Positions 46,789 through 58,523 of a stretch of 64,000 bases of DNA are shown piece after piece. A program made the translations under genes and the position numbers. The notes under the pieces are model-generated. The model made no database searches. It was not told where the DNA came from and saw only the letters and a program-made list of their open reading frames with translations. Within the stretch, counting starts at the first letter, position 1, and each line of letters opens with the position of its first letter. This DNA comes from Rhinopomastus cyanomelas (Eukaryota; Chordata; Aves; Bucerotiformes; Rhinopomastidae): the NCBI GenBank assembly GCA_013400115.1, contig VXBP01004033.1, forward strand, positions 270,539-334,538. Direction: 5' to 3'.

Positions 46789-49700
46789 ATAAGACACTGA
46801 ATCAAAAATGGGTCCTGGTGCTTGGAGGAGCTATTGACAAAGCACTCACTGAGCCACTTGGCTTGATTTTCACTTGCAGTGTGTCAGGATGTAGAGGTTC
46901 CCTCAATGCTAGTGTTATATAACCACCTTTTTAGGAATTCCTTTAGCCCTATTTGTTGAGAGGTTTTTCTGCTTTTCCTCCTGCCCTTAGTGGTTATGAG
47001 CAGTCCATGAGTACAGACTTGTGGGTGTTAGCCTTTTCGGCACTCTGATACCCACATTAAGTGAATTAAGGTGCCCCACTGCTGTGTCAGCATTTGCAGC
47101 ATGAGATACAAATAGAGTGGACTCTAAGGAGACAAGGGCGATGGCTGCCAAGAGGAGATGATGAGGTACCCACTTGTGGTGGTGTCTACACGCAGCAGGG
47201 GAGTAGGATGTTACCAAATTGGTAGAGCTGATGGCTGGGTTTATGTTGTAAATGAAAATGACAAATCCAGTGTAAGCCTGTGGAAAGATGGGGGCTTTTC
47301 AAAAGAATATCAATGAAGGAGGAGGGAGCATGAATAAAAGTCAGACTTGAGAGATAAGGAAGGTTGCAACTGAAAGGAAAGGAGCACACGTGGCTACACT
47401 GAAGATGGCTGGCAGACCGAGGGGTGTAACTGCCAAGAATCGATTGTGAGTCATGGGTCAGGGTCCTGCAGTGATGCTAGACACAGACCCCGCGCGCGAG
47501 AGAATTAGCGTCACAGTTCATGTCCTGCTTGTGGACAACAGCTCTTGGCAGCAAAGCATCTATGAGCTTGGAGAGGAGGTTAAGGTGATAGCAGTGAGTT
47601 AGGTCAGTATTTCTGATGAGGAAAAGATGAAGGCTTGACTTGTCTTGAGAGAGAGTCAGAAGAAAAGATGAGATGAAGGAGCAGTAGTAGGCAAGAAGGA
47701 AAGATAGTGGGCACCAGCAAGATAAAGCCATCAACTGTTGCCATGGGGAAAAGAAATGTCTTGGAGGAGGAAAACAAGTTTAGCTTGTCCTTTATCTTTG
47801 GTGGAAAAGGAGGGTGACATTAGGGATGTGTCAGATTGAAAGGATGGGAAAGATTGTTCCACTTGCCAGTGTTCTTTGAAGAAATCATTAAAACAGAGAA
47901 ACAGAGGAGATGACAGATAAGCGTCAAATGCAGCTAGAAGATAGCAGTGATGGTGATGCAGGATCAGATGAACAATCGTTTTGCAGGGCAAGCAGCCAAA
48001 TGGAAGGGATGTTTATACTGGAAGAGGTCAGTTTGGGGTTTTTATCACTCCTTCTGCCTTCTAGTAGCAGAAGCCAGAAGGGCATGGTGTGAGAGAGGGA
48101 ATGGGACACTTCTGAGACTGAGTCACGGGTGACTCTGGTCTTGCTTAGCAGTGTGACTGAGGGATAGCAGTAAAAGCTAAGGGGAGGTAGGAATGGGAGG
48201 CCAGAGCTGAGATTATTTTAGTGCTGCTACGGCACCCACATTCATTTTTGATTTCCAATTTGGTCAAGTTTGGCTTTTAATTAAAACCTCTGTTTTAATG
48301 AATCGAAAATGAGTAGAAGTAGTACAAAAGGAAGTTGTACGTTACTCTTGTATATGAAATACCCAGAACAAAGGCCTTTTGTTCATGGATGTCTAAAATG
48401 TTAGTTGATTCAGAAAATGTGGTAGGCACCCAACTAAGCAATCTCCTCGTGGCGAGCAATTCTTTTGCTCCCCAGAGAGGAGTTAGGGAGGCTCATGAGC
48501 TGACTAGAGGTGCTTCTGAAATTCTACTTGAAAAAAAGATCTCTTCTGCTTGACTTTTTAATTCTCCACATGAGTTCCTTGGACTGAAAGTAGAGCTGAG
48601 CTCAGAGCTCAACTTTCTCAACTCAAATTTACTCTTGTGTTTGGGCCCTTCATGAGATATTTCTTATGGAAGCACTAGGTTGCCTTCTCTAAGTGTCTTA
48701 GTTCCCTGACATTAGGTTGTCATAGGCAACACCACCACAGAATTCACTTTGTTTGCCATTTCCATGCTTAACTTGTTGGCCACATGGCAGCCAGCCCCAA
48801 CTCAAGAGCTACAAAAGAAGTGGGCCCTGGAGTGACACACGAGTAGAGGAGCCCTCAACAAGCTGAAAGATTTGTGAGACACCAAGTCCTCGTAAAAGTT
48901 GTAGCCCTGCCTGTTCGTCACTTGTTGAAGCATTCACTCTCCTGCTTAGAAATGAGGATGTTGAGTGAGCCAAGCAACTGCTGCTGTTGGCTTCTTGGTG
49001 GCCTTTTAGTGCCCTCACGCCACGCAGCACAGGAGTGGATGGAGCTCTGCTTGATTGCAGCATTTGCAGCCAGCGGTGGTTGGAGTTGGGGCTGCTTGTA
49101 TTTACCTTTAAGACGTACGTGGGGTTCTGGTTGGAATCTTAGGTTTGGCATGAGACTTGAGGTTTAGCATCTGGACGTGGATTTACATTCTATGAATACT
49201 TGCTATTGCAGTGTGTCAAACAAAAGCCTTGGTGGAGAGGACAACCAGCCCTTTAGGTTGCACGATGAGGGTTGGCACCATCCTTTGCCCCTCCCCACCC
49301 CGCTAGCCCACGTTGCCACTGAGCTGTCACTGAGTGCTCCCTGGGTCTGTTGGTTTCTCAGCTTCGAAGCAGCTGCCATGTGATGTGAATGATATTTTCA
49401 AAGTCCTGTGTTTGAGTGCTTGTGATAGCAGTGTGCAGGGAATTGGCAAGCTCTGGGACACAAAATGGCATGCTTTATTTTGTCACCAGAAGTATGTTCA
49501 ATCTGCTATTCGATTCTCTGCAGCATTCTGATGAAGGGCTCCGGCGAACTTCTGTGAAAAGTGAAAACCCTCTCTATTCTCTCTCTCCAAGAAAACGAGA
49601 CGCACAACATTGTCAAAATATTTGCCTAATCTTGCAGATTTGGATACTTGTTGTAGTTCTTCTGACAGACCAAAAACAATGGTCATTAAATGAGAAGCAG

Positions 49701-50631
49701 ATGCAATAAGTATGCAGGCAAGCTCCCTAGGATAGACTGAGCCCGAGCAAGGGTTGGGGGTGCTGCCAACGGGACTCGTCAAGCACTGGAGAAGAAAGAA
49801 AGATAAAATCTCTCCTTGCTGCTCTACACCATCAGCAGTTATTTCCCTTTACTAATCTTTACTAAGTTGTTCTGCATTGCTGTTTCGACGTGTTCTGGGG
49901 CAGTATCGACTTCAAATCTGGGCGTTCCTTTTGGCTTGCTTCGAATTTCTTCCTCACCAGGAAAGAAAAATGCCAAAGAAATGCTTCAGCTTGGCTTTGG
50001 GCGGGGGGGTTGTTTGTTTGTTTGGAGGTTTTTCAGTGGCTTTACGCTGCCTTTCTTTCTTGTAGGATTTCACTTACTGCAGCCTTGTTGTTTTAGGGCT
50101 AAAGAACGTTGTCCAGGAAGAATCTGGTGATGCTAAGTTATGTTCACAGCTTTGTGTGATTGGGAAGACAGGAATTGCTCAAGTCAAAACCCCAAGTTTA
50201 ACCCTGGGAGCTGCTAAATTTTCTATCAGGATCTGCCCTTAAGAAAGATAATTGAATTAATACTCAGGACTTTCCTTGGGTGATCTGTGTGCGTGTGTGT
50301 GGCTGCATGTTCACACGTTTCTTGTGCGTCCTTAAGTCATCCACGAGTTGTAGGGTGCGTGGTAATTCTTGATCCTGGAGTTAAAACGCAAACCCAAATA
50401 TTGGTTAACAATTTGCAATTCAAATTTGCTGTCTCCCTGCTGCTCCACCCTCCAAATCTTTGCATTTCCTCTAGGACTGTGCGTAAACACACACACACAA
50501 ACACACACACACAGACAGAGACCTCAAAGATCAGGAGTAAATTCAAAGCTGGTTCTGGCACACAAGGAGAAGTGCACAATGAGGATGAAGACATCAACGT
50601 CAGAACCGTGTGCTTAGAAAAATAAGTGTAA
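46789..50631. other. Unique non-coding stretch, 3.8 kb, partly purine-rich
   Basis: No gene or repeat family recognised. From about 47090 to 48190 the plus strand is strongly purine-rich (47 of 60 bases at 47641-47700). A GCGCGCG run sits at about 47491-47499. The remainder (48200-50480) has no distinguishing feature before the CA microsatellite. Confidence 0.5.
50485..50518. repeat. CA microsatellite
   Basis: An interrupted CA repeat (AAACACACACACACAAACAC and following) of about 34 bases. Confidence 0.93.
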
Positions 50632-50787
50632 GGTACTGAAACAGGTTGCTCAGGGAGGTTGTGGCTTCCATCTCAAGGCTTGGATGGAAGCTGGGGGTTG
50701 CATCCTTGTCCGGTGAGGAGTGTCCCTTCCCGTGGCAAAGGGCTGAAGCTAGATGATCTCTGAGGTCCCTTCCAGGTCTGTGATTCT
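50632..50787 (+). mobile_element. CR1 3' end, diverged
   Basis: ACTGAAACAGGTTGCTCAGG and GAGGTTGTGGCTTCCATCTC give the ORF2 C-terminus. GAAGCTAGATGATCTCTGAG, GTCCCTTCCAGGTCTGTGAT and TCTGC give the 3' end. It is more diverged than its neighbours and is 5'-truncated. Confidence 0.85.
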
Positions 50788-52011
50788 GCATTTCTGGCTC
50801 CTGTACAGACAGTGCCACAATAGGTAGTGATTTCCTAAATGGTGTTTTGTCTTGACTGCAGGGCCATCGAGTTCCTTGAGAGATGGAGTTATTGTTAGCC
50901 CAAGGGTTGTGAAGTGCAGAGCGCACTAAAGGCTTTGGTGGCCTCCTCACAGACTTTGTATTGCCAAGCCCAGATACAGAACAGCTAAAAGTGTCTGCCG
51001 TTGTATTTGACACTTGGGTGTGTCTACAGCATTGGCTTTGGATTCCCTTCCCTTTCATACTTCTCCTGGTTTATAAAGGGTTATGCACGACCTGAAGCAT
51101 TGCAAAGATCATCGTCTCGTTCTATGTTTAGAGATATTTCCCTTTTCTTTAATGCTGCTTCTTAGAAATCTGTGTGATGCCTGAAACAGCATCTTTTATA
51201 GCTCTCTCCTGGGGGGAATAAAAAGGGGACACTCCATAAGGTAGAGAGAAAGATTTGGAAGAGAGAAGAATTTGGAAGAATAATTCTCTTCCTGTAGTGT
51301 CGATGGAGCTTAAAAACAGTCGAATCGACCTGATGCTCATATGGAAACATCTGGAAAACATATTCCTAATTCCTCTGAGAAATGCAAAAATGCTGATCAG
51401 TAACTGTGGTTAGAGAGACTTCATTCACACACGTACAGTGCAAAGAGAAGACACTCTCTGCATGCAGCCTAGTGCGCATTTTGGAGCTCCCTGTCACTCT
51501 GGGTCTGTTCCCTCTGCCTAGCTGGGGCTGCAAGTACAGTCTGTCCAGCAGTGAGTGACCCCACTCCTTTTTTATTCTATATGTTATTTATGGTCTCTAA
51601 TGTACGTAGGGTTTTTTCCCCCCGTGTGCTTTTGATGTGACATAATGGCTCTTGTCCTGAGGATGCCTGCGGTGCATGGCTTGGGTTTATTTTAGGTAGC
51701 ACCCCTGAAGCTTCTGGCACAGGTAGCTCTGGGTTCTGAGGGACACTTAGTCCCTACTGTGTCCATGGTACAGCATTTCTCATACAGCCCTTTGAACACA
51801 GATTGGAGGAAAGAATGGCCTTTAGAAAGGTTGGCTCCATTTGATGGAGATGGTTGTGCTTTTCACATACTGATATATTATTACATTTCTTTATTTTACT
51901 TACTTGCTATTTGTCTAGACCTGGAGGTGTTTCTTGTATGTAGTGATGCACTATTAATACCTTCAGACTGATCGAAAGTCATCTGAACTTCACTCATGAC
52001 TTTTGAGGATT
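50788..52011. other. Unique non-coding stretch
   Basis: No gene or repeat family recognised. Confidence 0.55.
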
Positions 52012-52158
52012 TCACAGTATCACAGTAATGATGAGGTTGGAAAAGACCTCAAAGATCAGCCAGTCCAACCTAAATCCAAATCAACCCAGTAAACCCAACA
52101 TCTAACATCTAGATCATGCCACTCGGCACCTCATCCAGCCTAACCTTGAACACCTCCA
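52012..52158 (-). mobile_element. CR1 3' end, group A
   Basis: TTCACAGTATCACAGTAATG opens the reversed tail, followed by the same 3' UTR as at 8267 (AATCCAAATCAACCCAGTAA, ATCTAGATCATGCCACTCGG). It is truncated just past the block for LEVFKVRLD. Very similar to the 8267 copy, with only a handful of differences in the shared 145 bases. Confidence 0.94.
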
Positions 52159-54243
52159 TGAAAATAAGCTAAGGGTCAACAGGAAGACTTTGGTTCTACT
52201 GGAGTAACATCTCTGACCATCTTGGGGCTCAGATACTAGCTCCAGTGAGGGAGTTTGAGTTTTCCATTGGGCTGAATGTGCAAACAGCCCTTCGATATTT
52301 TGTCATATTTAGTAATCTGAATGATCAGGACCCTGTGAATCTGGGTCTCAAAGGCTGAACCTCACAAAAGTACCGCTGAAGTTCTTCCTTTAATATTCTA
52401 AACTAAACAGATGTTGCTTTTACGGAGGTTTTCTCTTGTCACTACTGAGCAGCAGTTTAAGGTGATGAGTCCTTTGGTGCTAAGGTTTTGTTTGGTGGAC
52501 ACAAACTTGGAGTATTGACATGGATGAAAGGCTACTTGAAGCTTTAATATTTCCTGACTGTTTTACTCTAATGATGGCAGCAAACATGAAATGGCATCTA
52601 CTGATGTGAGTGTGAGTCTAGCTTGTGATCAGTGATCTATAGCTGTCAGCTTTACCTCTGTGCAGTCTGAGCCTGTACAGATCAGCAGGAGCAGAAAGTG
52701 GGCAGTTTAAAGATGGGTAGAGGCACTGGTGAGCAAAATTAAATGGCTGATGTTAATTGTGACCGCTTACAAAGAACGATGATATTTACAAAAGCTCCTT
52801 TCTGCATGGAATCTGATGTCTTCTCCCACGAGCTCGCTTGTAATTCGTATTCCATTTAATATGCCTGCAAAATGTGCTTTCTTTCTGTATATGTATTATT
52901 TTTGGGATGTTGTGTTTCCTTGGTGCATACACAATGAGCCTGAAATCCTGTAGGAATGTGTTTAATTTGAAAGTTTTATCCTCTGGGCCTGGTTAATTCA
53001 AACACGAGGCTCGGAGCAGTTGCTGCAGCGCCGGCAGGAGCCTGGAACGGCGAATCGTCGGCACAGCGGCAGCAGAGAGCCCGCGTGTGCGGCTGCCATG
53101 CCAGGATCCTCAAGACCTCCTTTCCAAAGCTGCTCTCAGTCCTATGTGCTAGCAAAGCAGGGGTTTAGTGGGTTCTGCTTCCCTTCTTGTCCTCGTTGTC
53201 GTTTCTAGGGATCACGTACCTGCAGCCTTCCCAGGTAGGCTGGTGGCTGGTGGCATCTTGACTTCACTGCCGGTGATGCCAAGCCCAGGCAGGGCTCTAG
53301 GGCATTTGCTGGTGTCTTTTAAAGCTGGCAAATATTAACCCTTCCTCTGCTTATTAGTGCTGTTGTTTTCAATACCAAGGATATACTTGCTGAGTCTGCC
53401 CTGCTCGGAGAGCAGCAAACCCTGCCGGCACGCACGAGCCAAGGAATTCCGATGTGCAGCCTGCTGGAAAGCGCTGCTGGCTCGTGGGCAGCAGAGGGGA
53501 GCGGGGCTTGCGACAAGGGCTGCGGGGAGAGAAATGAAAGGCATTTTTTATAATACCCTGGGCAGCACACGCAGGATGTTATGTCTGGCTTGGACTGGGC
53601 TGACGTGGTGCCTCGGATTAGTTTTTTCCTCGTAACGCTGGAAAAAGGGATGGAAATGCAGAGATTGAGATGGAACGAGACGAAAATGAAAAGCAAGCTC
53701 CGTATTTCACAGTGAATAATTCGCAGCATCTTTCCCCAAAGATGTTGTGCTGCCACTAGAGATGGGAAGTGTCAAGTTTTCTGCAGATTTATAGCCAGCT
53801 TGAGTATCCAAGTTATCGCAGCCCCATCCCGTGGCTGGGGAAAAGGCTGGGCTGGGGGCAGCTCTGGGCTGGGGGTGGAAGATGCCTCCAAGAGCCCAGC
53901 TAAAGGGGAATTCTAGATGTGTGTTAGAAAAGAGGAGAGTGTGTGGTGGACAAGAGGGATGGGAAAAGTCACGGCTTGCAGATGGCTAAGGAATATTTCT
54001 GGGCTTGTACACACCAAGGCAGGAAGGGAAGGTGTTAACTCCTTCCTTAAGAGAGGACATCTATTTTACTGGAAAGTCATGTGTGCTCTTCTCCAAGTAC
54101 CTCTGGTGTGCAGAGTGAGTCTCGTAGCTTTTCCATAGTTGCTCGTGAGCAACTGGAGTTTGAATGTGGCTCCTTTCCAGCAAGGGGGTGCAATCAGGTT
54201 TTTGTTCTTTCTGTCTGATGCTGGACCTGTCTTCACACAGATG
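52159..54243. other. Unique non-coding stretch, 2.1 kb
   Basis: No gene recognised. Two GC- and CpG-richer patches (about 53015-53105 and 53400-53530) stand out. The 145-codon minus frame at 53319-53756 has no known domain. Confidence 0.5.
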
Positions 54244-54775
54244 ACAGACCAGTAGGGTTTGGAAGGGACCTCTGGAGATCATCTAGTCCAACCCTCTTGC
54301 TAGAGCAGGTTCATCTAGGGTAGGTTGCCCAGTAACACATCCAGGCACGTTTTTGAGTATCTCCAGAGCAGGAGACACCACAACATCTCTGAGCAGCCTG
54401 TGACATTGCTCTGCTACCTTCAGATTAAGGAAGATTCTCCTCATGTTTAGATGGAACTTCCTGTGAATCAGTTTGTGCCTGTTACCCCTTGTGCTATCAC
54501 TGGGCACCACTGAGTGTGACACCTTCTTCCTGACACCCATCCTTCAGACAGGCATTATCAAGGTTTCTCTCAGCTTCTCATAAGAGAGATGTCCCAGTCC
54601 CCTCATCAGTCCCTTCATCACCTTTGCAGTTCTTCACTCTTCAGCAGTTCTCTGTCCTTGAGCTGGAGAGCCCAGAACTGCATGTAGTTCTCTTGATATC
54701 ACAGAATGAGAAAGTGACCTCACCAGGGCAAAGCAGAGTGGCAGAAGAACCTCTCTCAACCTGCTGCTCTTCAGT
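54244..54775 (-). mobile_element. CR1 3' portion, old, about 530 bp
   Basis: ACAGACCAGTAGGGTTTGGA, AGGGACCTCTGGAGATCATC and TAGTCCAACCCTCTTGC mark the reversed 3' end. The minus frame keeps HRKFHLNMRRIFLNLKVAEQ and VVSPALEILKNVPG, and further upstream a diverged block for the 'ALVRPHLEY' region. It is more diverged than the adjacent plus-strand copy. Its 5' end lies about 20 bases from the 5' end of that copy (head to head). Confidence 0.88.
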
Positions 54776-54794
54776 TAAAGTCAGCACTCAGACA

Positions 54795-55250
54795 GGGCAA
54801 CTGGAATGGTGAAGGGGCTGGAAGATCAGCCCTGTGAGGAGAGGCTGAGGGAGCTGGGTTCGTTCAGCCTGGAAAAGAGGAGGCTCAGGGGTGACCTTAG
54901 CGCTGCCTGTAACTATCTGAAAGGTGGTTGTAGTCAGACAGGGGTCAGTCTTTTCTCCCTGGCCACTGGAGACAGGACAAGAGGTCATAGTCTTAAGCTC
55001 CATCAGGGGAGGTTTAGACTTGACATCAGGAAAAGATTTTGCACTGCAAGAGTGATTTGGTTTTGGAATGGGCTGCCCATGGAGGTGATTGAGTCACCAT
55101 CCCTGGAGGTGTTCAAGGTTAGGCTGGATGAGGTGCTGAGTGGTATGATCTAGATGTTAGATGTTAGGTTTACTGGGTTTATTTGGATTTAGGTTGGACT
55201 GGATGATCTTGAAGGTCTTTTCCAACCTTATCATTGCTGTGATACTGTGG
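54795..55250 (+). mobile_element. CR1 3' portion, group A, best-preserved copy
   Basis: An uninterrupted 115-codon frame (54806-55153) encodes the ORF2 C-terminus: VKGLEDQPCEERLRELGSFS, LEKRRLRGDLSAACNYLKGG, GHSLKLHQGRFRLDIRKRF, then WNGLPMEVIESPSLEVFKVR and LDEVLSGMI with the natural stop at 55151. The group A 3' UTR and a GTGATACTGTGG tail follow. Against the copy at 28286-28514 I count roughly 20 differences in about 230 bases, so both are fairly young. It is 5'-truncated at the same place as the fragment at 1528. Confidence 0.96.
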
Positions 55251-56227
55251 TACCCTTCTTGGAATGAGTTTCTCTTCCTTGGCAAGATGGATTTCCTTTC
55301 TATCTGAAATCTGCATGTACAAACGCTCTGCAGCCTTTCCCCTCCATTGGAATTCACCAGTCACACCCCAAAAAGTAGTCCTTCTCTTTAGAAACAGCAG
55401 ACTTCTACAGGAAAACCGTGTGTGTGGGGAGGGGAATCCCATTCAGTGCTCCGTACCTCACCAGTGACCGCAGGCTGTCAACCGCCTCATTTATTTCACT
55501 GTGTTAATAATGCAAGTCCCTGAGGCTGATTATCATCTCTGGAGTCTGCTATGTGCAAGTGGTTTTCCATTCCAATGAACTCAGTAATCAAAGTCCCACT
55601 AGCAAGGCCAGCGTCGAGCAGCCCCTGGCTTCCAAGTGGGAAGTCAAGCTTTTTCTGCCTCACCCCACCCCTTTATTTAGCCCGATCCTTACATTGCCCA
55701 GGAATTCTTGTGTCCCTCCTGCTGATGCTGTGCAGATCACAAATGAAGGAATGAAGGCTTTCTTTCACCATTTGAAGGATTAAAAGAAGGAAACAGCTGT
55801 GACATGACACTGGCATCTTCCTTAAAAACAGAGCTTGCTTTGAGGAAAGAGCAGACAAAACATTAGGTATTTTCTGAGTTTCCTCCAGCTTTCAGAAGCG
55901 GCAGGGATTTACTCTCCCTGCTTCCCTCGGAGCGTACACTGGGATTTCTCACTCAAATTTATTTGCTGAGACTTTGGAGTCAAGTTTTTATATGCACTTT
56001 TTGATGTAGGACCTAATTAGCCCCTACACATCTTAATGCTTTTTTTGCTACATCTGCATTAAAGATGGCATTGCATACATTTGCATACAATTTACATTTA
56101 AAAGTTAGCCATGCTGTGTGCAGTCATCACTTCAGCCAAGTGCCATTGACAGCCAATATTGTGAACAAGCCTAGCAAATACCTGGGGTGTATGGGTGTGA
56201 GCATCAAAGAACTAGGGGTACACACCG
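55251..56227. other. Unique non-coding stretch
   Basis: No gene or repeat family recognised. Confidence 0.55.
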
Positions 56228-56270
56228 TGATCTTTCGAGGTCCCTTCCAATCCCTAATGATTCTGTGATT
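56228..56270 (+). mobile_element. CR1 3' terminus, group B
   Basis: TGATCTTTCGAGGTCCCTTC, CAATCCCTAATGATTCTGTG and ATT: only the last 43 bases of an element, but nearly identical to the group B end. Confidence 0.85.
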
Positions 56271-56340
56271 TCTTTTTTGGCATTGTAAGACAGTGGGATG
56301 TTCCCCACAAACAAGTGGTCAAGAGAAGCTTAAACATTTA
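56271..56340. other. Short unique spacer
   Basis: Seventy bases between two plus-strand group B copies; nothing recognised. Confidence 0.5.
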
Positions 56341-56930
56341 GTGGTTCTGCAGATCGAGAGAGGTTCTTCTCCCCCTCTACTCTGCCCTGGTGAGACCACG
56401 CCTGGAGTATTGTGTCCAGTTCTGGGCTCCTCAGTTCAAGAGGGATGTGGAGCTGCTGGAGAGGGTCCAGCATAGGGCAATGAAGATGATGAAGGAGGTG
56501 GAGCACCTCCCTTACGAGGAGAGGCTGAAGGAGCTGGGTCTCTTCAGCTTGGAGAGGAGGAGACTTGAGGGGTGACCTCATTAGTGTCTATAAATATTTG
56601 AGGGGTGGGTGTTGGGAAGATGGAGCTGGGCTCTTCTCAGTGTCATGCAGTGTGATAGGACGAGGGGCAATGGTTGTAAGCTGGAACATAGAAGGTTCCA
56701 CATCAACCTGAGAAGGAACTTCTTCATGGTGAGGGTGACGGAGCGCTGGAACAGGCTGCCCAGGGGTGTTGTGGAGTCTCCTTCACTGGAGATGTTCAAG
56801 ACCCGCTTGGATGTGTTCCTGTGTGACTTGGTCTAGGTGATCCTGCTGTTCCAGAGGGGGGTTGGACTGGATGATCTTTCGAGGTCCCTTCCAATCCCTA
56901 ATAATTCTGATTCTATGGTTCTGTGATACT
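56341..56930 (+). mobile_element. CR1 3' portion, group B, longest with intact 3' end
   Basis: From GCAGATCGAGAGAGGTTCTT it encodes RPRLEYCVQFWAPQFKRDVE, LLERVQHRAMKMMKEVEHLP and YEERLKELGLFSLERRRLEG. A one-base insertion then brings a TGA in frame (56573-56575). It resumes as KLEHRRFHINLRRNFFMVRV, TERWNRLPRGVVESPSLEMF and KTRLDVFLCDLV with the natural stop (about 56836). The 3' UTR and an ATTCTGATTCTATGGTTCTG tail are intact. It gives the window's reference for group B. Confidence 0.96.
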
Positions 56931-56936
56931 CTTTTA

Positions 56937-57026
56937 GTAATGAAATTGTTCCTAACATCCAGCCTAAATCTCCCCTGGTGAGGCCCTTCCCTCTTGTTCT
57001 ATCACTAATTAACCAGTGAGAAGATT
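56937..57026 (-). mobile_element. CR1 internal fragment
   Basis: TTCCTAACATCCAGCCTAAA, TCTCCCCTGGTGAGGC and TTCTATCACTAATTAACCAG match, in reverse, the block from RLDVRR to the DRTRGN/S region seen at 17275-17345. The piece begins a few bases after the tail of the preceding plus-strand copy and has neither end of an element. The plus-strand copy may have inserted into this older one. Confidence 0.75.
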
Positions 57027-58140
57027 TATTTCTGGAACTTCAGCTTGGTTCCAATGAGTTTAGATGCTGCCTAGAAAGCAGGTCTCTGGGACAGCAGGAG
57101 GTTATTGGATCTTAGCTCTGACATGTCAGAAGGTGACTGGTTTTCAGAAGTACAACTGATGGTCAGCGGTGGGAAATCCTGAGGTGGTCTCCTGTGGAAG
57201 CCTGTTGCGTTGGTTAACGTGTCACTTATCTGAAAACAGACAATGAGGCTACGAGTGGCAGGAGATCTGCAAAGACACTGAGTGAGTTACCTTGTGGGGC
57301 AAAAACCCTGTGTGTTGGCACGGACTGAGCATTCAGTCCAGGATACGCGGGTTTACGTCTCGGTTATTGCACGACGGGAACGCGCCGGCAGGAGTGTCTT
57401 GTTTTACTCCGCAAACTCTGTCTGTATGCTTTATTTTTGGCTTAGGGGGATCGACATTTCTCATTTCAGGCTTATGATGATGTCAAAACCTTTTAAGACT
57501 ATCTTTAAAAAGCATGAAAAGAGCTTGGAGTCCGCTGGTGCTTAGGCTAGTAAAAGATCAGACAGGGGCATATTCTTTTTAGACATACTTCAGATCTGAT
57601 TCTCTGAGGTGGAAACTAGGACTTTGACTTTGCTACAGATGAGTTGCACAAATGAGCAGAGTCAAATGTTAATTTATGTCTCAGCAGTTAAGTAATAAGA
57701 AAAATCAAGAAAGATGAATAAAGTCATCTGCAATCTCTCATCTGCAGGCAAATAATTTTACTTCTTTGCATTTACTTATCTGGCTGCTTTCATCTGTGTA
57801 GACATCACACGCTGCTGAGGTTTGGCAAGCTGGTGGATTAAGGATTTGGTTTTGCAATATTGAAATTAACTGGGGGTTTTTATTGACTTGATCGGATGCT
57901 TTTGAAACACGTTCCTCTGCTAGGTGGGGAGCAGAGTAAAGCCCCAGTTCTGCAGGGTTCCCAGGCAAGTCAGAGGAGGCTCTAATTTGGGCAACCGTTG
58001 TACCCTTGGGTTCTTTAGTCTGCTGCTGTACAATCTGACCACAACAGAACACACCTGAAAACCTGTGGACTGACACCCTGTTTCCACAGCAGTGTGAAAT
58101 CAGCTGAGCTACAGTGGCCCCACATCGGCCACGTGATTGT
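57027..58140. other. Unique non-coding stretch
   Basis: No gene or repeat family recognised. Confidence 0.55.
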
Positions 58141-58523
58141 TCAGGTTGTTCAGCCTGAAGAGAAGACTCCAGAGAGACCTTACGGTGACTTTCCAGTCCC
58201 TGAAAGGGGCATAATCAGAAGGCTGGGGAAGAGCTGTTCACAAGGGCATGGAACAGGGGGACAAAGGGTCATGGTTTTAAGCTGGAAAAAGGTAGTTTTA
58301 GGCTGTACATGAGAAAATAGTTCTGTACTCTGAGGGTGGTGGATCACTAGAACGGGCTGCCTACAGAGGTGGTGGAGGCCTCACCTCTGCAGACACTCAA
58401 GGTAAGGCTTGATGGGGTTCTGAGCAATCTATTCTAGTGAGAGGTGCCCCTGCTTCTTGCAGAGGGTTGGACTAGATGGCCTTTGTAGGTCTCTTTTGAC
58501 TCAACGTCCTATGATTCTATGAT
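58141..58523 (+). mobile_element. CR1 3' portion, group C
   Basis: It starts at TTGTTCAGCCTGAAGAGAAG and runs through TTCACAAGGGCATGGAACAG, GGTTTTAAGCTGGAAAAAGG, GGTGGTGGATCACTAGAACG and the 3' UTR CTTCTTGCAGAGGGTTGGAC. It ends with a CCTATGATTCTATGATG tail. About 380 bases remain; the frame has small breaks. Confidence 0.95.

Noticed and set aside
54806..55153. 115-codon frame taken as a gene
   Set aside because: It is the C-terminus of CR1 ORF2 in a 5'-truncated copy, with no start region.
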